A stretch of DNA of 64,000 nucleotides from Flavobacterium sp. N2820 (lineage in GTDB: Bacteria; Bacteroidota; Bacteroidia; Flavobacteriales; Flavobacteriaceae). Positions 1 through 11,600 of the stretch are shown in pieces. The notes below the pieces were generated by a model, which saw only the letters and a program-made list of their open reading frames with translations, did no database searches and had not been told where the DNA came from. Made by a program: the position numbers and the translations under genes. Location: assembly GCF_025947285.1 (NCBI RefSeq), contig NZ_CP110008.1:2991001-3055000 (forward strand), given 5' to 3'. Positions within the stretch are counted from its first letter, which is position 1. Each line of letters begins with the position of its first letter.

Positions 1-38
1 TAAGGAAGAGGTCACGGGTTCAATTCCCGTCATTGGCT
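1..38 (+). tRNA. tRNA-Thr, 3' part (cut by window start)
   Basis: Only the 3' half of the tRNA is in the window. The T arm (ACGGG, loop TTCAATT, CCCGT), a five-base variable loop and the 3' acceptor strand CATTGGC plus discriminator T are visible, and no CCA is encoded. The base at anticodon position 36 is T, which fits threonine anticodons, and a tRNA-Thr commonly sits just before tuf. The identity is therefore partly contextual, because the rest of the anticodon lies outside the window. Confidence 0.75.
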
Positions 39-95
39 CTTAAAAAAGTTTATTTTTTGAACACTAATATATAACTAAGATTAAATTATTAAATC

Positions 96-1283
96 ATGGC
101 AAAAGAAACCTTTGATCGTTCGAAGCCCCATTTAAATATTGGAACTATCGGACACGTTGACCACGGTAAAACTACGTTAACAGCTGCAATTACTAAAGTA
201 TTAGCTGATGCTGGTTTATCAGAAGCAAAATCATTTGATCAAATTGATAATGCTCCAGAAGAAAAAGAAAGAGGTATTACTATTAATACATCTCACGTAG
301 AATATTCTACAGCTAATCGTCACTACGCTCACGTTGACTGTCCAGGTCACGCGGATTACGTTAAGAACATGGTTACAGGTGCTGCTCAAATGGACGGAGC
401 TATCTTAGTAGTTGCTGCTACAGATGGTCCTATGCCACAAACAAGAGAGCACATCCTTTTAGGACGTCAAGTAGGTGTGCCTAGAATGGTTGTATTCATG
501 AACAAAGTGGATATGGTTGATGATGCTGAATTATTAGAATTAGTAGAAATGGAAATTAGAGATTTATTATCTTTCTATCAATATGATGGAGATAATGGTC
601 CAGTTATCCAAGGTTCTGCTTTAGGTGGATTGAATGGTGATCCAAAATGGGTTGCTACTATCATGGAATTAATGGAAGCAGTTGACAACTGGATTGAATT
701 GCCAGTTCGTGACGTTGAAAAACCTTTCTTAATGCCAGTTGAAGACGTATTTACAATTACTGGTCGTGGAACTGTTGCTACAGGTCGTATCGAAACAGGA
801 GTTGCTAATACAGGAGATCCAGTTGAAATCATTGGTATGGGAGCTGATAAATTAACTTCTACTATTACAGGAGTTGAGATGTTCCGTAAGATCCTTGATA
901 GAGGTGAAGCTGGTGATAACGTTGGTTTATTATTAAGAGGTATCGCTAAAGAAGATATCAAAAGAGGAATGGTTATTGTTAAACCAGGATCTGTTAAACC
1001 ACACGCTCACTTTAAAGCAGAGGTGTATATCTTGAAAAAAGAAGAAGGTGGACGTCACACTCCATTCCACAATAACTACCGTCCTCAGTTCTATGTGCGT
1101 ACAACTGACGTAACGGGTACTATTTCTTTACCAGCTGGTGTAGAGATGGTTATGCCTGGTGATAACTTAACTATTGATGTTACATTGTTAAGTCCTATCG
1201 CTTTATCAGTAGGTTTACGTTTCGCTATCCGTGAAGGTGGTAGAACAGTAGGTGCTGGTCAGGTTACTGAAATTTTAGACTAA
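96..1283 (+). CDS. tuf: Elongation factor Tu
   Basis: This GTPase delivers aminoacyl-tRNA to the ribosomal A site. The 395-residue length matches bacterial EF-Tu. The G motifs are intact: GHVDHGKT at residues 19-26, DCPGH at 81-85 and NKVD at 136-139, followed by the two beta-barrel domains and a C-terminal GQVTEILD. It lies between a tRNA-Thr and a tRNA-Trp, 57 bp after the former, so it is probably co-transcribed with the upstream tRNA cluster. A rho-independent terminator follows the stop. Codon use is that of a highly expressed gene. Confidence 0.99.
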   Translation: MAKETFDRSKPHLNIGTIGHVDHGKTTLTAAITKVLADAGLSEAKSFDQIDNAPEEKERGITINTSHVEYSTANRHYAHVDCPGHADYVKNMVTGAAQMDGAILVVAATDGPMPQTREHILLGRQVGVPRMVVFMNKVDMVDDAELLELVEMEIRDLLSFYQYDGDNGPVIQGSALGGLNGDPKWVATIMELMEAVDNWIELPVRDVEKPFLMPVEDVFTITGRGTVATGRIETGVANTGDPVEIIGMGADKLTSTITGVEMFRKILDRGEAGDNVGLLLRGIAKEDIKRGMVIVKPGSVKPHAHFKAEVYILKKEEGGRHTPFHNNYRPQFYVRTTDVTGTISLPAGVEMVMPGDNLTIDVTLLSPIALSVGLRFAIREGGRTVGAGQVTEILD

Positions 1284-1302
1284 TTATAAGTCAACAATAA
1301 TT

Positions 1303-1331
1303 AAAACCAGCAGTACGCTGCTGGTTTTTTT
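1303..1331 (+). terminator. Rho-independent terminator after tuf
   Basis: A perfect 9-bp stem (AACCAGCAG with CTGCTGGTT, loop TACG) runs into a T tract, 20 bp after the tuf stop. It ends just before tRNA-Trp at 1337, so the downstream tRNA-secE-nusG transcript must come from read-through or from processing. Confidence 0.85.
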
Positions 1332-1336
1332 AACAA

Positions 1337-1408
1337 ACGGGCGTAGTACAAGGGCTAGTATAGTGGTCTCCAAAACCATTGATGGGGGTTCGAATCCCTC
1401 CGCCCGTG
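1337..1408 (+). tRNA. tRNA-Trp (anticodon CCA)
   Basis: A full cloverleaf folds by eye. The acceptor ACGGGCG pairs with CGCCCGT, the D stem is GTAC/GTAT, the anticodon stem is GTGGT/ACCAT with loop CTCCAAA (anticodon CCA), the T arm is normal, and the discriminator is G, as expected for Trp. It is followed 15 bp later by secE, the usual tuf-trnW-secE order. Confidence 0.95.
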
Positions 1409-1423
1409 CAAATAAAGATTAAA

Positions 1424-1618
1424 ATGACAAAAGTAGTTAATTACATATCTGAAGCATTTCAAGAATTAAAATCAAATGTTACTTGGCCTATTTGGGCTGA
1501 TGTTCAACGTTTGACAATTATTGTTGCTGTTTTTTCAATAGTTTTCGCTCTATTAACATGGGGTGTTGATGAATTGTTTGTTAAAGCTCTTGAAGGTTTT
1601 TTTAACATTATAAAATAA
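1424..1618 (+). CDS. secE: Preprotein translocase subunit SecE
   Basis: This is the small essential subunit of the SecYEG channel. The 64-residue protein starts MTKVVNYISEAF, has the conserved amphipathic ELKSNVTWP segment and one hydrophobic helix (about residues 31-50). A longer reading from 1379 would begin inside tRNA-Trp and is not credible. nusG follows after 9 bp, the near-universal secE-nusG pairing. Confidence 0.97.
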   Translation: MTKVVNYISEAFQELKSNVTWPIWADVQRLTIIVAVFSIVFALLTWGVDELFVKALEGFFNIIK

Positions 1619-1627
1619 TACCAAGAA

Positions 1628-2179
1628 ATGGCTGACAATAATGTGAATAAATGGTATGTGGTAAGAGCTGTAAGCGGTCAGGAAAACAAAGTTAAAGCTT
1701 ACATAGAAACTGAAACTGCTCGCTTAGGTATGGCAGATTACATTTCTCAGGTTTTAGTTCCTACTGAAAAAGTTGTTCAAGTTAAAGATGGTAAAAAGAT
1801 CGCCAAAGAAAAAGTATATTTTCCTGGTTATATAATGATTGAAGCAAATTTAACTGGAGAAATTCCTCATATCATTAAATCAATTCCTGGGGTTATTGGT
1901 TTCCTTGGAGAAACTAAAGGAGGAGATGCAGTGCCGCTAAGACAATCTGAAGTAAACAGAATGTTAGGTAAAGTGGATGAATTATCAGTTAAAGAAGATA
2001 GTGTTTCTATTCCATACTCAACTGGAGAAACTGTAAAAGTTATCGATGGTCCTTTCAATGGTTTTAATGGAACTATTGAAAAAGTAAATGAAGAAAAGCG
2101 TAAACTTGAAGTAATGGTGAAAATTTTCGGAAGAAAAACACCTTTAGAGTTAAGTTTTATGCAAGTTGAAAAAGTATAA
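1628..2179 (+). CDS. nusG: Transcription termination/antitermination factor NusG
   Basis: NusG binds the RNA polymerase clamp through its NGN domain and recruits Rho or the ribosome through its KOW domain. The 183-residue product shows the NGN start KWYVVRAVSGQENKVK, a FPGYIMIEA segment, and a C-terminal KOW stretch (GETVKVIDGPFNGFNGTI). It sits in the conserved secE-nusG-rplK order. Confidence 0.98.
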   Translation: MADNNVNKWYVVRAVSGQENKVKAYIETETARLGMADYISQVLVPTEKVVQVKDGKKIAKEKVYFPGYIMIEANLTGEIPHIIKSIPGVIGFLGETKGGDAVPLRQSEVNRMLGKVDELSVKEDSVSIPYSTGETVKVIDGPFNGFNGTIEKVNEEKRKLEVMVKIFGRKTPLELSFMQVEKV

Positions 2180-2199
2180 TTTTCGTTACATATATAAAT

Positions 2200-2229
2200 C
2201 ACATCAATCGCTTCCAATTGATAGATGTG
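2200..2229 (+). promoter_or_regulatory. Hairpin in rplK leader, possible L1 operator
   Basis: In the 67-bp gap before rplK, CACATC (2200-2205) can pair with GATGTG (2224-2229), and ATCAAT (2203-2208) with ATTGAT (2217-2222), giving an irregular stem with asymmetric bulges. In many bacteria L1 represses rplK-rplA by binding a bulged hairpin in this leader. The position and bulged shape fit, but I cannot confirm the L1 consensus. Confidence 0.3.
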
Positions 2230-2246
2230 CTAAATTTTTTTAAAAA

Positions 2247-2684
2247 ATGGCAAAAGAAGTTAGTAAAGTAGTTAAACTACAAGTTAAGGGAGGTGCAGCG
2301 AATCCATCGCCACCGGTTGGACCTGCTTTGGGGGCTGCTGGGGTTAACATCATGGAGTTCTGTAAGCAGTTCAATGCTAGAACACAAGATAAACCTGGCA
2401 AAGTATTACCAGTACAAATTACTGTGTATAAAGACAAGTCTTTCGACTTTGTTGTTAAAACGCCACCTGCTGCAATTCAATTATTAGAAGCAGCAAAACT
2501 AAAGTCTGGTTCTGGTGAACCAAATCGTAAAAAAGTTGCAAGTGTTACTTGGGACCAAATTAAAGCTATTGCTGAAGACAAAATGGCCGATCTAAATGCA
2601 TTTACATTAGAGAAAGCTATGAGTATGATTGCAGGTACAGCTAGATCTATGGGTATAACAGTAACAGGGAATGCTCCTTTTTAA
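2247..2684 (+). CDS. rplK: 50S ribosomal protein L11
   Basis: L11 binds the GTPase-associated centre of 23S rRNA and is needed for RelA/stringent signalling. The 145 residues carry the N-terminal [20 protein letters not shown] motif and the C-terminal rRNA-binding domain ending in [12 protein letters not shown]. It is followed by rplA after 19 bp, the conserved L11-L1 pair. Confidence 0.98.
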   Translation: MAKEVSKVVKLQVKGGAANPSPPVGPALGAAGVNIMEFCKQFNARTQDKPGKVLPVQITVYKDKSFDFVVKTPPAAIQLLEAAKLKSGSGEPNRKKVASVTWDQIKAIAEDKMADLNAFTLEKAMSMIAGTARSMGITVTGNAPF

Positions 2685-2703
2685 TCGTTAAAAGAATTAG
2701 ACA

Positions 2704-3393
2704 ATGGCAAAATTGACAAAAAAGCAAAAAGAGGCTGCAGCAAAAATTGAGAAGAATAAACTATACAGTTTAAAAGATGCTTCTGCATTAATTAAATTAG
2801 TTGCTTCTGCAAAATTTGACGAGTCTGTTGATATCGCAGTTAAATTAGGTGTAGATCCTAGAAAAGCGAATCAAATGGTAAGAGGGGTTGTAACATTACC
2901 TCACGGAACTGGTAAAGATGTAAGAGTTTTAGCTCTTGTTACTCCAGATAAAGAAGCGGAAGCTAAAGCTGCTGGTGCAGACCACGTAGGTTTAGATGAC
3001 TATCTTCAAAAAATCAAAGACGGTTGGACTGATATTGATGTAATTATCACTATGCCAGCTGTTATGGGTAAATTAGGTCCATTAGGACGTGTTTTAGGAC
3101 CAAGAGGTTTAATGCCAAACCCTAAAACAGGAACTGTAACTATGGATGTTGCTAAAGCTGTTGCTGAAGTAAAAGCTGGTAAAATCGATTTCAAAGTTGA
3201 TAAAACTGGTATCGTTCATGCTGGAATAGGTAGAGTATCTTTTGATGCTGATAAAATCTATGACAATGCACACGAAATCGTTCAAACATTAATCAAATTA
3301 AAACCAACTGCAGCTAAAGGTACATATATTAAGTCTATTCACTTATCTTGTACAATGAGTCCTGCTATTGCTTTAGATCCTAAAGCAGTATAA
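2704..3393 (+). CDS. rplA: 50S ribosomal protein L1
   Basis: L1 forms the mobile stalk at the ribosomal E site and often represses its own operon. The 229-residue product contains the signature [20 protein letters not shown] near residues 121-140. rplJ follows after 22 bp. Confidence 0.98.
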   Translation: MAKLTKKQKEAAAKIEKNKLYSLKDASALIKLVASAKFDESVDIAVKLGVDPRKANQMVRGVVTLPHGTGKDVRVLALVTPDKEAEAKAAGADHVGLDDYLQKIKDGWTDIDVIITMPAVMGKLGPLGRVLGPRGLMPNPKTGTVTMDVAKAVAEVKAGKIDFKVDKTGIVHAGIGRVSFDADKIYDNAHEIVQTLIKLKPTAAKGTYIKSIHLSCTMSPAIALDPKAV

Positions 3394-3415
3394 TTGGTAG
3401 TTAAAAATTTTTAGT

Positions 3416-3913
3416 ATGACTAGAGAAGAAAAATCAATCGCGATTAAAGATTTAACTGCACAGTTAGCGGATGTTAATGTTATCTATTTAGCAGACATTT
3501 CAGGACTAGATGCAGATACTACTTCAAACTTAAGAAGAGCTTGTTTTAAAGCTGGAATTAAATTAGAAGTTGTGAAGAATACATTACTTGAAAAAGCAAT
3601 GGAAGCTTCGGATAGCGACTTTGGTGATTTATCTACAGTTCTTAAAGGAAATACTTCTATGTTTATTGCTGATACCGCTAATGGACCAGCAAAAATCATT
3701 AAAGAATTCCGTAAGAAAGGTGAAAAACCACTTTTTAAAGGAGCTTATATTAACCAAGAAATTTATATCGGAGACAACTTATTAGATAGCTTAGTTGCTA
3801 TTAAATCTAAAGAAGAAGTTATCGGAGAAATCATTGGATTATTACAATCTCCTGCTCAAAGAGTTATTGCAGCTCTTAAAAATCAACCGAACAAGGAAGA
3901 AGGAGCAGAATAA
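3416..3913 (+). CDS. rplJ: 50S ribosomal protein L10
   Basis: L10 anchors the L7/L12 dimers to 23S rRNA. The 165-residue protein has the conserved globular domain (EVVKNTLLEKA, LFKGAYI) and a C-terminal helix that binds L12 (ALKNQPNKEEGAE). It lies between rplA and rplL as in other bacteria. Confidence 0.97.
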   Translation: MTREEKSIAIKDLTAQLADVNVIYLADISGLDADTTSNLRRACFKAGIKLEVVKNTLLEKAMEASDSDFGDLSTVLKGNTSMFIADTANGPAKIIKEFRKKGEKPLFKGAYINQEIYIGDNLLDSLVAIKSKEEVIGEIIGLLQSPAQRVIAALKNQPNKEEGAE

Positions 3914-3968
3914 TAAGTACGCACATAATAAATTATATTTTTACAAAACATTTTAAACGATAGAAAAA

Positions 3969-4340
3969 ATGGCAGATTTGAAACAATTCGCAGAACAATT
4001 AGTTAACTTAACAGTTAAAGAAGTTAACGAATTAGCAACAATATTAAAAGATGAGTATGGTATCGAGCCTGCTGCTGCAGCTGTTGTAGTTGCTGCTGGT
4101 GGTGGAGATGCTGGTGCTGCTGCTGAGCAAACTGAATTTACAGTAGTATTAAAAGAAGCTGGTGCTTCTAAATTAGGAGTTGTTAAAGCGGTTAAAGAAT
4201 TAACTGGTTTAGGTCTTAAAGAAGCTAAAGATTTAGTTGATGCTGCACCAACAAATGTAAAAGAAGGTGTTTCTAAAGATGAGGCTGAAGGTCTTAAGAA
4301 AGCTTTAGAAGAAGCAGGAGCTGTAGTTGAGTTAAAATAA
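3969..4340 (+). CDS. rplL: 50S ribosomal protein L7/L12
   Basis: This stalk protein recruits translational GTPases. The 123 residues show an N-terminal dimerisation domain, an Ala/Gly-rich hinge ([19 protein letters not shown], about residues 36-54) and the conserved C-terminal domain ([20 protein letters not shown]). A strong hairpin follows, separating it from rpoB. Confidence 0.98.
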   Translation: MADLKQFAEQLVNLTVKEVNELATILKDEYGIEPAAAAVVVAAGGGDAGAAAEQTEFTVVLKEAGASKLGVVKAVKELTGLGLKEAKDLVDAAPTNVKEGVSKDEAEGLKKALEEAGAVVELK

Positions 4341-4361
4341 TTTATACTCATAAATAAGCTA

Positions 4362-4398
4362 GGTTTAGGTCTTGAGAGTGTTCTCAAAGACCTAAACC
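4362..4398 (+). terminator. Attenuator-like hairpin between rplL and rpoB
   Basis: GGTTTAGGTCT/AGACCTAAACC with further pairing (TGAG/CTCA) makes a very stable stem 21 bp after rplL. It is followed by ATTTTGCG rather than a clean T tract, so it is probably a partial terminator or RNA-processing site. In other bacteria the rplL-rpoB spacer holds an attenuator that reduces rpoBC transcription relative to ribosomal protein genes. Confidence 0.6.
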
Positions 4399-4442
4399 AT
4401 TTTGCGTATATTAAATTATTGTATTTTTTATACACAAAAAAG

Positions 4443-4506
4443 TAACCAATAACGAAGAAAAAAATTAAACTAAATTTCCTGGTTTATTTTAAAGATGTAT
4501 TGGTTA
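4443..4506 (+). other. Long-range inverted repeat in rpoB leader
   Basis: TAACCAATA (4443-4451) pairs perfectly with TATTGGTTA (4498-4506), looping out about 46 AT-rich bases, 76 bp before rpoB. Its role is unknown; it could shape the rpoB leader RNA. Confidence 0.4.
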
Positions 4507-4581
4507 TTAAAAAGGAAGTATTATTAAAACAGTGTATTTACACAAAAAATTACTTTTTTTAAATCAAAATTTTATCCATTG

Positions 4582-7500
4582 ATGATTGCTAATCAGACTG
4601 AAAGATTAAATTTTGCTTCGACAAAAAACATTCCACAATATCCAGATTTTCTAGATATTCAAGTGAAATCGTTTAAAGATTTTTTTCAATTAGAAACAAA
4701 ATCTGACGAAAGAGGCAACGAAGGGCTGTATAATACCTTCATGGAAAATTTTCCAATAACTGATACAAGAAATAATTTTGTGTTAGAATTTCTTGACTAT
4801 TTTGTTGATCCACCTCGATATACTATCGAAGAGTGTATTGATAGAGGTCTAACACATAGTGTACCTTTAAAGGCTAGACTTAAATTATATTGTACAGATC
4901 CTGAACATGAAGATTTTGAAACTATTGTACAAGATGTTTATTTAGGCACAATACCATACATGACTCCAAGCGGTACATTTGTTATCAATGGAGCAGAACG
5001 TGTTGTTGTATCTCAATTACATAGATCTCCAGGGGTTTTCTTTGGACAATCTTTTCATGCGAATGGTACTAAACTATATTCGGCTAGAATTATTCCTTTT
5101 AAAGGATCATGGATTGAATTTGCTACCGATATCAATAACGTAATGTATGCGTATATCGATAGAAAGAAAAAATTACCTGTTACCACTTTATTTAGAGCTA
5201 TCGGATTTGAAAGAGATAAAGATATCTTGGAAATTTTCGACCTTGCTGAAGAAATTAAAGTGTCTAAAACTGGTATCAAAAAATATGCTGGAAGAAGACT
5301 TGCTGCACGTGTTTTAAACACTTGGCATGAGGATTTCGTTGATGAAGATACTGGTGAAGTGGTTTCAATTGAACGTAATGAAATTATCCTTGATAGAGAT
5401 ACAATTCTTGACAAAGATAATATCGAAGAAATAATCGAAGCAGACGTTAAAACTATTCTTTTACACAAAGAAGATAATAACGCTACTGACTATACCATTA
5501 TTCACAATACGTTACAAAAAGACCCAACAAACTCTGAAAAAGAGGCTGTTGAACACATTTACAGACAATTACGTAACGCGGAACCGCCTGATGAGGAAAC
5601 GGCTCGTGGTATTATAGATAAATTATTCTTCTCTGATCAACGTTATAACTTAGGTGAAGTTGGTCGTTACAGAATGAACAAAAAGTTAAATCTTGATATT
5701 CCTATGGAAAAACAAGTTTTAACAAAAGAAGATATTATTACAATTGTAAAATATTTGATCGAATTAATCAACTCAAAAGCAGAGATTGATGATATTGATC
5801 ACTTATCAAACCGTCGTGTTAGAACTGTTGGAGAGCAATTATCAGCACAATTTGGTGTTGGTTTAGCTCGTATGGCAAGAACTATCCGTGAGAGAATGAA
5901 CGTTCGTGATAACGAGGTGTTTACACCTATTGATTTGATTAATGCTAAAACATTATCATCAGTAATTAACTCATTCTTCGGAACAAACCAGTTATCTCAG
6001 TTTATGGATCAAACCAATCCATTAGCAGAGATTACACACAAACGTCGTTTATCTGCCCTTGGACCTGGAGGTTTATCTAGAGAAAGAGCTGGTTTCGAGG
6101 TGCGTGACGTTCACTATACACACTACGGAAGACTTTGTCCTATTGAAACCCCTGAAGGACCAAACATTGGTTTGATTTCTTCATTAGGAGTTTATGCTAA
6201 AGTAAACGGAATGGGATTCATCGAAACACCTTACCGTAAGGTAACAAATGGTGTAGTAGATTTAGAGTCAACTCCAATTTATTTAAGTGCAGAAGAGGAA
6301 GAAGGAAAAATGATTGCACAAGCAAACATTGAAATGGATGCTACAGGTAAAATTACTGCGCATAATGTTATTGCGCGTGAGGAAGGTGACTTTCCAGTAG
6401 TTGAACCAACAGCTGTACACTATACAGACGTTGCTCCAAATCAAATTGCTTCTATTTCAGCTTCATTAATTCCTTTCTTAGAACATGATGATGCGAACCG
6501 TGCATTGATGGGATCTAACATGATGCGTCAGGCCGTTCCATTATTACGTCCTGAAGCTCCAATTGTTGGAACTGGTTTAGAAAGACAAGTTGCTTCTGAT
6601 TCAAGAGTATTAATCAACGCTGAAGGCAGCGGAACTGTTGAATATGTTGATGCTGATAAAATCACTATCAAATATGACAGAACTGAAGAAGAGCGCATGG
6701 TTAGCTTTGAAGCAGACGAAAAAACGTATCAATTAATCAAATATAGAAAAACCAATCAAAGTACTTGTATCAACTTAAAACCAATCGTAAGAAAAGGGGA
6801 TAGAGTTGAAAAAGGTCAAGTATTATGTGAGGGTTATGCTACTCAAAATGGAGAATTAGCAATCGGAAGAAACTTGAAAGTGGCGTTTATGCCATGGAAA
6901 GGATACAACTTCGAGGATGCAATCGTAATTTCTGAAAAAGTAGTTCGTGATGATATTTTTACATCATTGCATATTGACGATTATACGTTAGAAGTTCGTG
7001 ATACTAAATTAGGTAACGAAGAGTTAACAAATGATATTCCAAACGTTTCTGAAGAAGCTACTAAAGATTTAGATGAAAACGGAATGATTAGAATTGGTGC
7101 CGAAGTAAAACCTGGCGATATTTTAATCGGAAAAATTACACCAAAAGGAGAATCAGATCCTACGCCAGAAGAAAAACTTTTAAGAGCTATCTTCGGTGAT
7201 AAAGCAGGTGATGTTAAAGATGCTTCATTAAAAGCTTCTCCATCATTACACGGTGTAGTTTTAGATAAAAAATTATTTGCGAAAGCAGTAAAAGATAAGA
7301 GAAAACGTTCGAAAGATAAAGAAGACGTTGACAAATTAGAAAACGAATTTGAAGTTAAATACAATGAATTAAAAGACAAATTAATTGAGAAATTATTTGT
7401 TATCATTGATGGAAAAACTTCACAAGGAGTTATGAATGATTTAGGTGAAGAAGTATTGCCAAAAGGTAAAAAATTCACTAAAAAAATGTTACAAGCTGTT

Positions 7501-8394
7501 GAAGATTTTGCGCACTTAACAAAAGGGCAATGGTCAACAGACGACCATACTAATGCAATGGTAAACGACTTGATTCACAACTACAAAATCAAATTAAACG
7601 ATTTACAAGGTTGGTTAAGAAGAGAGAAATTTACCATCACTGTGGGAGACGAATTACCATCAGGTATTTTGAAACTTGCTAAAGTTTACATCGCTAAAAA
7701 ACGTAAGTTAAAAGTGGGTGATAAAATGGCAGGACGTCACGGAAACAAAGGTATTGTAGCAAAAATCGTTCGTCATGAAGATATGCCATTCTTAGAAGAC
7801 GGAACACCAGTAGATATCGTATTGAATCCACTTGGAGTACCATCTCGTATGAACATTGGTCAGATTTATGAAACGGTTTTAGGATGGGCTGGACAAAAAT
7901 TAGGTAGAAAATATGCAACACCAATCTTTGATGGGGCATCAATCGACCAAATTAATGAACTAACAGACGAAGCAGGAATTCCAAGATTTGGGCATACGTA
8001 TTTGTATGATGGAGGAACAGGAGAACGTTTCCACCAAGCAGCAACCGTGGGTGTAATCTACATGTTGAAATTAGGACACATGATTGATGATAAAATGCAT
8101 GCTCGTTCTATTGGTCCATACTCATTAATTACGCAACAACCTTTAGGAGGTAAAGCGCAATTTGGAGGTCAACGTTTTGGAGAGATGGAGGTTTGGGCTC
8201 TTGAAGCATACGGTGCATCAAGTACACTTAGAGAAATTTTAACTGTTAAATCAGATGACGTTATAGGTAGAGCTAAAACTTACGAAGCAATCGTTAAAGG
8301 TGAAGCAATGCCAGAACCAGGATTACCTGAATCATTCAATGTATTAATGCATGAATTAAAAGGTCTTGGATTAGACATCAGATTAGAAGAATAA
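4582..8394 (+). CDS. rpoB: RNA polymerase subunit beta
   Basis: The 1270-residue catalytic beta subunit is full length. I take ATG 4582 ([11 protein letters not shown]) rather than the TTG one codon earlier. The rifampicin region around residues 470-495 ([20 protein letters not shown]) has wild-type residues at the main resistance positions: Asp476, His486 and Ser491, equivalent to E. coli 516, 526 and 531. This predicts rifampicin sensitivity at these sites. The C-terminal [20 protein letters not shown] is conserved. rpoC follows after 273 bp, an unusually long spacer. Confidence 0.99.
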   Translation: MIANQTERLNFASTKNIPQYPDFLDIQVKSFKDFFQLETKSDERGNEGLYNTFMENFPITDTRNNFVLEFLDYFVDPPRYTIEECIDRGLTHSVPLKARLKLYCTDPEHEDFETIVQDVYLGTIPYMTPSGTFVINGAERVVVSQLHRSPGVFFGQSFHANGTKLYSARIIPFKGSWIEFATDINNVMYAYIDRKKKLPVTTLFRAIGFERDKDILEIFDLAEEIKVSKTGIKKYAGRRLAARVLNTWHEDFVDEDTGEVVSIERNEIILDRDTILDKDNIEEIIEADVKTILLHKEDNNATDYTIIHNTLQKDPTNSEKEAVEHIYRQLRNAEPPDEETARGIIDKLFFSDQRYNLGEVGRYRMNKKLNLDIPMEKQVLTKEDIITIVKYLIELINSKAEIDDIDHLSNRRVRTVGEQLSAQFGVGLARMARTIRERMNVRDNEVFTPIDLINAKTLSSVINSFFGTNQLSQFMDQTNPLAEITHKRRLSALGPGGLSRERAGFEVRDVHYTHYGRLCPIETPEGPNIGLISSLGVYAKVNGMGFIETPYRKVTNGVVDLESTPIYLSAEEEEGKMIAQANIEMDATGKITAHNVIAREEGDFPVVEPTAVHYTDVAPNQIASISASLIPFLEHDDANRALMGSNMMRQAVPLLRPEAPIVGTGLERQVASDSRVLINAEGSGTVEYVDADKITIKYDRTEEERMVSFEADEKTYQLIKYRKTNQSTCINLKPIVRKGDRVEKGQVLCEGYATQNGELAIGRNLKVAFMPWKGYNFEDAIVISEKVVRDDIFTSLHIDDYTLEVRDTKLGNEELTNDIPNVSEEATKDLDENGMIRIGAEVKPGDILIGKITPKGESDPTPEEKLLRAIFGDKAGDVKDASLKASPSLHGVVLDKKLFAKAVKDKRKRSKDKEDVDKLENEFEVKYNELKDKLIEKLFVIIDGKTSQGVMNDLGEEVLPKGKKFTKKMLQAVEDFAHLTKGQWSTDDHTNAMVNDLIHNYKIKLNDLQGWLRREKFTITVGDELPSGILKLAKVYIAKKRKLKVGDKMAGRHGNKGIVAKIVRHEDMPFLEDGTPVDIVLNPLGVPSRMNIGQIYETVLGWAGQKLGRKYATPIFDGASIDQINELTDEAGIPRFGHTYLYDGGTGERFHQAATVGVIYMLKLGHMIDDKMHARSIGPYSLITQQPLGGKAQFGGQRFGEMEVWALEAYGASSTLREILTVKSDDVIGRAKTYEAIVKGEAMPEPGLPESFNVLMHELKGLGLDIRLEE

Positions 8395-8410
8395 TTATAG
8401 TAAACAGTCA

Positions 8411-8448
8411 CAGTCGCAGTATGCAGTTCAATCTGAAAACTGCGACTG
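8411..8448 (+). repeat. Inverted repeat after rpoB
   Basis: CAGTCGCAG (8411-8419) and CTGCGACTG (8440-8448) are perfect inverted copies with a 20-base loop, beginning 17 bp after the rpoB stop. There is no T tract, so it looks more like an RNA-stability or processing hairpin than a terminator. Confidence 0.55.
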
Positions 8449-8515
8449 AAAACTGAATACTTTTTCAAAATTAAGTTTTTAAGGATTTATAACCGTAAAC
8501 CGTTCCGATTTTTTA

Positions 8516-8628
8516 TTGTACAGACAAAATTTATTGTGTCAAATACAATAACTAGCACTTCAAAATTTAGGTTTGAAGTTTAGAGAAGTAATCCGTGTTA
8601 GAGACGTTGCAGTGCAACGTCTGTACAA
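8516..8628. repeat. 113-bp element with terminal inverted repeats in rpoB-rpoC spacer
   Basis: TTGTACAGAC (8516-8525) and GTCTGTACAA (8619-8628) are perfect 10-bp terminal inverted repeats. Inside are a hairpin ACTTCAAA/TTTGAAGT (8557-8564 with 8572-8579) and a near-perfect palindrome AGACGTTGCA-G-TGCAACGTCT (8602-8622). The arrangement resembles small non-coding palindromic or MITE-like elements found between genes. Whether it is mobile cannot be judged from one copy. Confidence 0.5.
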
Positions 8629-8667
8629 AATCAATTTTTAATTGCAAGTAAATCAATAGTAAAAACT

Positions 8668-11600
8668 ATGATGAATAATAGAAATAATAGAGATAAAAAC
8701 CAAATAAAAAGGTTTAACAAAATTACGATAGGATTAGCTTCTCCAGAATCAATTTTAGGAGAATCAAGAGGTGAGGTTTTAAAACCAGAAACGATCAACT
8801 ATCGTACACACAAACCAGAAAGAGATGGTCTTTTCTGTGAACGTATTTTTGGTCCAGTAAAAGATTACGAATGTGCTTGTGGAAAATATAAAAGAATTCG
8901 CTACAAAGGAATCGTTTGTGACCGATGTGGTGTTGAAGTAACAGAGAAAAAAGTACGTAGAGATAGAGTAGGACACATCAACCTTGTTGTTCCAATTGCT
9001 CATATCTGGTATTTCCGTTCGTTGCCAAACAAAATTGGTTATATTTTAGGTTTACCATCTAAGAAATTAGATATGATTATTTACTACGAAAGATACGTAG
9101 TAATTCAAGCAGGTATTGCTAAAAACGCTGATGGTGAATCATTACAAAGATTAGATTTCCTTACGGAAGAAGAATATTTAAATATTTTAGATACACTTCC
9201 TATGGAAAATCAATATTTAGATGATAATGATCCTAATAAATTCATCGCTAAAATGGGTGCTGAATGTATTATGGATTTATTAGCTCGTACAGACTTAGAT
9301 GAACTTTCATATAGTCTTCGTCACGCAGCTAATAATGAAACATCTAAACAACGTAAAACTGAAGCGTTAAAACGTTTGAATGTTGTAGAATCATTCCGTG
9401 AGTCTAACTATAACAGAGAAAACCGTCCTGAATGGATGATTTTAAAAGTTATTCCAGTTATTCCACCAGAATTACGTCCGTTAGTTCCACTTGATGGAGG
9501 TCGTTTTGCAACTTCAGATTTAAATGATTTATACAGAAGAGTTATCATCCGTAACAACCGTTTAAAAAGATTAATGGAAATTAAAGCTCCAGAAGTTATC
9601 TTAAGAAACGAAAAACGTATGTTACAAGAATCTGTGGATTCATTATTTGACAACACACGTAAAGCTTCTGCGGTTAAAACAGAATCAAACAGACCATTAA
9701 AATCTTTATCAGATTCATTAAAAGGTAAACAAGGTCGTTTCCGTCAAAACTTATTAGGAAAACGTGTAGATTATTCTGCTCGTTCAGTAATTGTCGTTGG
9801 ACCAGAAATGAAATTGTTTGAATGTGGTTTGCCAAAAGATATGGCTGCTGAACTATACAAACCATTCGTTATTCGTAAGTTAATCGAAAGAGGAATTGTT
9901 AAAACAGTTAAGTCGGCTAAGAAAATTATCGATAAAAAAGAGCCAGTAGTATGGGATATTCTTGAGAATGTAATCAAAGGACATCCAGTATTATTAAACC
10001 GTGCTCCTACGTTACACAGATTAGGTATTCAAGCATTCCAACCTAAGTTAATTGAAGGAAAAGCAATCCAGTTACATCCATTAGTATGTACGGCATTCAA
10101 CGCCGATTTCGATGGTGACCAGATGGCGGTTCACTTACCATTAGGTCCAGAAGCTATTTTAGAGGCACAATTATTAATGTTGGCTTCTCATAATATCTTG
10201 AATCCTGCAAATGGTGCACCTATTACGGTTCCTTCTCAAGACATGGTACTTGGTCTTTATTACATGACCAAAGAGCGTTTATCAACTCCAGAAAAGAAAA
10301 TTTTAGGTCAAGATTTGACGTTCTATTCTGCAGAAGAAGTAAACATCGCCTTGAACGAAGGAAAATTAGAATTAAATGCTCGTGTGAAAGTACGTGCTAA
10401 AGATTTTAATGAAAATGGAGAATTAGTTTACAAAATTATCCAAACAACTGCAGGAAGAGTTTTATTTAATGAAGTAGTGCCAGAAGCAGCAGGATATATT
10501 AATGAGGTATTAACTAAGAAATCATTACGTGATATTATTGGTAAAATCTTATCGGTAACAGATGTTCCTACAACGGCAGCTTTCTTAGATGATATGAAAG
10601 ATCTAGGATATAAAAATGCATTCCGTGGTGGATTATCATTCTCATTAGGAGATATTCGTATTCCTGAACAAAAAACACAATTAATTGCAGATGCCAGAGA
10701 ACAAGTTGAGGCGATTTCTGTAAACTATAACATGGGTCTTATTACCAATAACGAACGTTACAACCAAGTTATTGATATTTGGACTTCAGCAAATGCTCAA
10801 TTAACTGAGTTAGCAATGAAAAATATCCGTGAAGACCAACAAGGTTTCAACTCGGTATATATGATGCTTGACTCTGGTGCAAGGGGTTCTAAAGAACAAA
10901 TTCGTCAGTTAACTGGTATGCGTGGTTTGATGGCTAAGCCTAAAAAATCAACCGCTGGTGGTGGTGAAATTATTGAAAACCCTATTCTTTCTAACTTTAA
11001 AGAAGGTCTTTCGATTCTTGAGTATTTCATTTCTACTCACGGTGCGCGTAAAGGTCTTGCGGATACAGCTCTTAAAACTGCCGATGCGGGTTACTTAACA
11101 CGTAGATTACATGATGTATCTCAAGATGTTATTGTAAACTCTGTAGACTGTGGTACATTAAGAGGAATCGAAGTTTCTGCTTTAAAGAAAAATGAAGAAA
11201 TTGTTGAAACATTAGGAGAAAGAATCTTAGGACGTGTTGCTTTACAAAATGTAATCAACCCACTTGATAACGAAGTTCTAATCGAAGCAGGTGAGCAAAT
11301 TACTGAAGCTATCGTTAAGAAAATCGAAGCATCTCCAATTGAAAGAGTTGAAGTACGTTCTCCATTAACTTGTGAAGCTAAAAAAGGAATCTGTGCAAAA
11401 TGTTACGGAAGAAATTTAGCAACAGGAAAAATGACTCAAAAAGGTGAAGCAGTTGGTGTTATTGCAGCACAATCAATTGGTGAGCCAGGTACACAGTTAA
11501 CACTTCGTACGTTCCACGTTGGAGGGGTTGCTGGTGGTATTTCTGAGGAATCGAGTATTGTAACTCGTTTTGCTGGTAGATTAGAAATTGAAGATTTAAA

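Noticed and set aside
578..961. Minus-strand 127-codon frame within tuf
   Set aside because: It is a shadow of tuf on the opposite strand with no similarity or start context.
1379..1423. N-terminal extension of SecE
   Set aside because: It begins inside tRNA-Trp and adds residues unlike SecE; ATG 1424 gives the normal length.
3953..4435. Minus-strand 160-codon frame across rplL
   Set aside because: Low-complexity Ala/Ser/Thr sequence mirrors the Ala-rich L7/L12 hinge; it is antisense to a certain gene.
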